A stretch of 64,000 bases of DNA, from assembly GCA_020152595.1 (NCBI GenBank), contig JAIGNY010000476.1, forward strand, positions 1,631,501 to 1,695,500. Direction: 5' to 3'. The notes beneath the pieces were generated by a model. The model was not told the DNA's origin. It saw only the letters and a program-made list of their open reading frames with translations, and did no database searches. The stretch is from Chiridota heheva. Its lineage: Eukaryota > Echinodermata > Holothuroidea > Apodida > Chiridotidae. The position numbers were made by a program, and so were the translations under genes. Numbering within the stretch: position 1 is the first letter of the stretch; each line of letters starts with the position of its first letter. Positions 61,986-64,000 of this stretch are shown in pieces.

Positions 61986-62560
61986 TCCTTATCCCATCCT
62001 ATCCATTGTCCCACATGGCATTCCACCATATCTCCCACATGGCATTTCACCATACAGTGACTCACATGGCATTCCACTATATGTCCCACATGGCATTCCA
62101 CCATATGTCCCACATGGCATCCCATGCTATGACCCATATGGATCCCATCCTACATGTATGTCCCACATTAATCTTACCATATGTACCACATGACATCCCT
62201 CCCAATGTCCCAATGACATCCTACTTTATGTCTCACAGTTCATATAACTTATATGCAAATAACTTGTTGAAATAGAGTGGGACATAGGGTAGGATACCAT
62301 GTCCCGCATGGCATCCCATGTCCCACATGACATTCCATCCCATGACATTCCATCCCATGGCATTCCACCCTATGTCCTGCATGACATTCCACCCTATGTC
62401 CTGCATGGCATTCCACCATATATCCTACATGGCAATCCACCCTGTTCCACATGGCATCCCACCCCATGTCCCACATGGCATCCCACCCCATGTCCCACAT
62501 GGCATCCCACCCCATGTCCCACATGGCATCCCACCCTGTCTCACATGACGTCCATAGGCT
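61986..62560. repeat. Degenerate extension of the satellite
   Basis: Diverged units such as CCCACATGGCATTCCACCAT with periods of 23-28 continue to about 62200. After a gap of unrelated sequence they resume at 62297, ending with a 24-base-period block at 62450-62535 that resembles the array at 47221-47350. Confidence 0.85.
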
Positions 62561-62615
62561 CCAAAGGAAGTCTCATCCTAGCTATCAGTCCCTGATTGAG
62601 CATACTATGTATTAA

Positions 62616-63400
62616 CCCTTACTCACCCAGCGTCAAGGTGACCGTGACAGTTACGATCCCTTTTCCAAATTTTTTTTTGAGTACCTCCCAAAATCCTAGA
62701 GAGCTGCAAATAAGTTCATTCGAACCAGATTGAATAGATCTTTCATAATATGGTTATTTTGTTGGGGGGTTCGATTGAAATGTTTTGAGTAAAATTGTTA
62801 CAAAAATATTTTTTTATTTTAAAAATGAATGTCATACGTGAATATTTTTTCTATTTTTTTTTTCTTCAGGTAAAGTATAAAGATAGTTTGAATTGTTGGT
62901 TGCTACACGATTTTTACTTGTACTTGGTCAATGTTTGTGTTTTTTTGGAGAAAATATGCCAAAATTTGAGATTTGGGGCCATTTTTAACCTTTTTTGATC
63001 AAAAAATCATAAAAAAAAGGCCCAAATATTGTATTGAATTTTTAAAATCTCTACGGGGGTAGAGGAGAAATAGATCGTTCAGACAACTATTACAATAACA
63101 GATGCACCCCCTCTACATGCCTAAAAGGTCTCTGATGATGACGTCAATTTGCGTCTTTTTTTTTCTTTTTCTTCGCACATTCGATACAACAAAATGGCGA
63201 GATACAACGTCAAACGTGCCTTCCGACTCCTATGTTTTCTTTAAAATAATAATGATTCAGAAGGGTCGGAAGGTACTTCTGATGAAGAAGATGTACCAGA
63301 GCTCGACCAGATTGAGAAAGAGGAGAATATAGAGCCTACTGAGATGGATAGCGATCTGTTCCAAATTCCGGAGTTGGTGAGTGTTTTCTTCCAAAAATAG
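62616..63400 (+). mobile_element. 5' part of a piggyBac-like element
   Basis: A TTAA at 62612-62615 is followed by CCCTTACTCACCCAGCG, matching the TIR of the two MITEs at 38.7-39.0 kb at 14 of 17 positions. About 580 bases further on is a transposase-like N-terminus (63194). No right TIR was found, so the element either continues past the window or is truncated. Confidence 0.55.
63194..63400 (+). pseudogene. piggyBac-like transposase N-terminus (possible)
   Basis: From ATG 63194 the frame reads MARYNVKRAFRLLCFL, an in-frame TAA at 63242-63244, then NNNDSEGSEGTSDEEDVPEL, and further acidic sequence including EPTEMDSDLFQIPEL, ending at TAG near 63400. A short basic helix followed by a strongly acidic, disordered stretch is the usual N-terminus of piggyBac transposases. 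TTG|GTGAGT at 63374-63382 could be a splice donor, which would explain the loss of coding there. The DDD catalytic core is not in the window. The in-frame stop suggests inactivation. It could also be part of a host gene domesticated from piggyBac. Confidence 0.4.
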
Positions 63401-64000
63401 CGAAAGTACTACATTGTAAATGTGTAGTAATAGAATAAGGCTTATAGAATTCTAATGATAAATTAGCGGGGATTTTTTGCTTGTTACGATAAACAAGTAA
63501 AAGGGACACTAAAATCACATATAAAAAAAAGGATTTAGGTCCTTTCTATAATAGCCCGGATGAAACAAATGAAAGCTGAACCCCAATAATAACATTTCTA
63601 AATGGACTGAAATATATGTATTTCCCAATAACAAAATTGTAAATTTAGGCCTACTGAAATATGTGTATTCCCAATTTCACAAAATCCAAGTTCCATTATT
63701 TCAGGGGCCGAAATCACAATTTTATGGAGGAAAGTGGAGTAGGGGTCCCATGTTAGGGCAAAATACACATGTTGGGAGTGCCCCAGGCCCATTTAGAGAA
63801 AAATGCTTGTATATAGGCCAAGTACCGGTACATCATTTTAATGCCCCATTTTTTGAGACTATGATCCTTTTTCCCTCCCCCTGGCTATGCCACTGTTGTG
63901 GTGATTACTAGATCGATAAAACAAACATTTTGGACCCCTGTATGTACCCCTGGGCTTCCCGGCTGTAAAAGTCTGTCCCCACGGTTACCACAAAATTGTG
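63401..64000. other. Stretch with no gene seen
   Basis: No transposase core or exon was recognised. TTTAGGCCTACTGAAATAT and GGACTGAAATATATGTATTCCCAAT-like words recur at 63602-63680, a small local duplication. Confidence 0.4.

Noticed and set aside
60488..62275. Open frames of 400-590 codons on both strands
   Set aside because: They lie wholly in the 19-bp satellite and its degenerate extension, where every frame is open because the unit has no stops; no domain or splice context.

Overview
This window is animal nuclear DNA: AT-rich, almost entirely non-coding, and dominated by transposable elements, fold-back elements and tandem repeats. There is no bacterial-style gene packing, and the long open frames seen at first glance come from tandem repeats or decayed retroelements. 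The only confident host coding sequence is one exon of an ERK-type MAP kinase on the minus strand (35669-35795), with clean splice signals. The mix of DIRS, CR1 with an esterase-type ORF1, L2-like, RNase H-bearing LINE, piggyBac-like and tRNA-derived SINE sequences suits a marine invertebrate (echinoderm, hemichordate, amphioxus-like or mollusc-like); the sequence alone does not let me name it.

Layout. 1-4.9 kb: a 0.5-kb tandem duplication, then AT-rich sequence with one doubtful 121-codon frame. 4.9-10 kb: a decayed, GC-richer DIRS-like tyrosine-recombinase retrotransposon on the minus strand, with Gag-like, RT/RNase H and recombinase remnants and a complex palindromic 3' end. 10-24.7 kb: mostly unannotatable sequence with a 30-bp x3 array, a 21-bp x15 minisatellite and a duplicated block near 24 kb. 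24.7-26 kb: a 5'-truncated L2-like LINE. 29.4-30.7 kb: the 3' end of an RNase H-encoding LINE on the minus strand. 33.6-33.9 kb: a tRNA-derived SINE with target-site duplications. 34.3-35.25 kb: a LINE-free copy of a ~0.95-kb dispersed element, here called repeat A. 35.7 kb: the ERK exon. 38.3-39.9 kb: a fold-back element, two piggyBac-type MITEs and a 62-bp tandem array. 42-47.9 kb: repeat B copies, a fold-back element, and a repeat A fragment fused to a CR1 3' end.

From 47.9 to 59.2 kb lies a nested structure: a second repeat A copy is split by a CR1-type LINE, and the LINE's reverse transcriptase is itself split by a ~6.1-kb block. From 59.4 to 62.6 kb is a satellite-rich zone with a 20-bp array and a 19-bp satellite of about 76 units. 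The window closes with the 5' part of a piggyBac-like element.

The genes do not form a pathway. The biology here is genome architecture: an intron-rich host gene in transposon-rich DNA, repeated insertion of elements into elements, and expansion of short repeats inside and beside them. Element identities rest on protein motifs and repeat-to-repeat comparison read by eye; all boundaries without target-site duplications are approximate.
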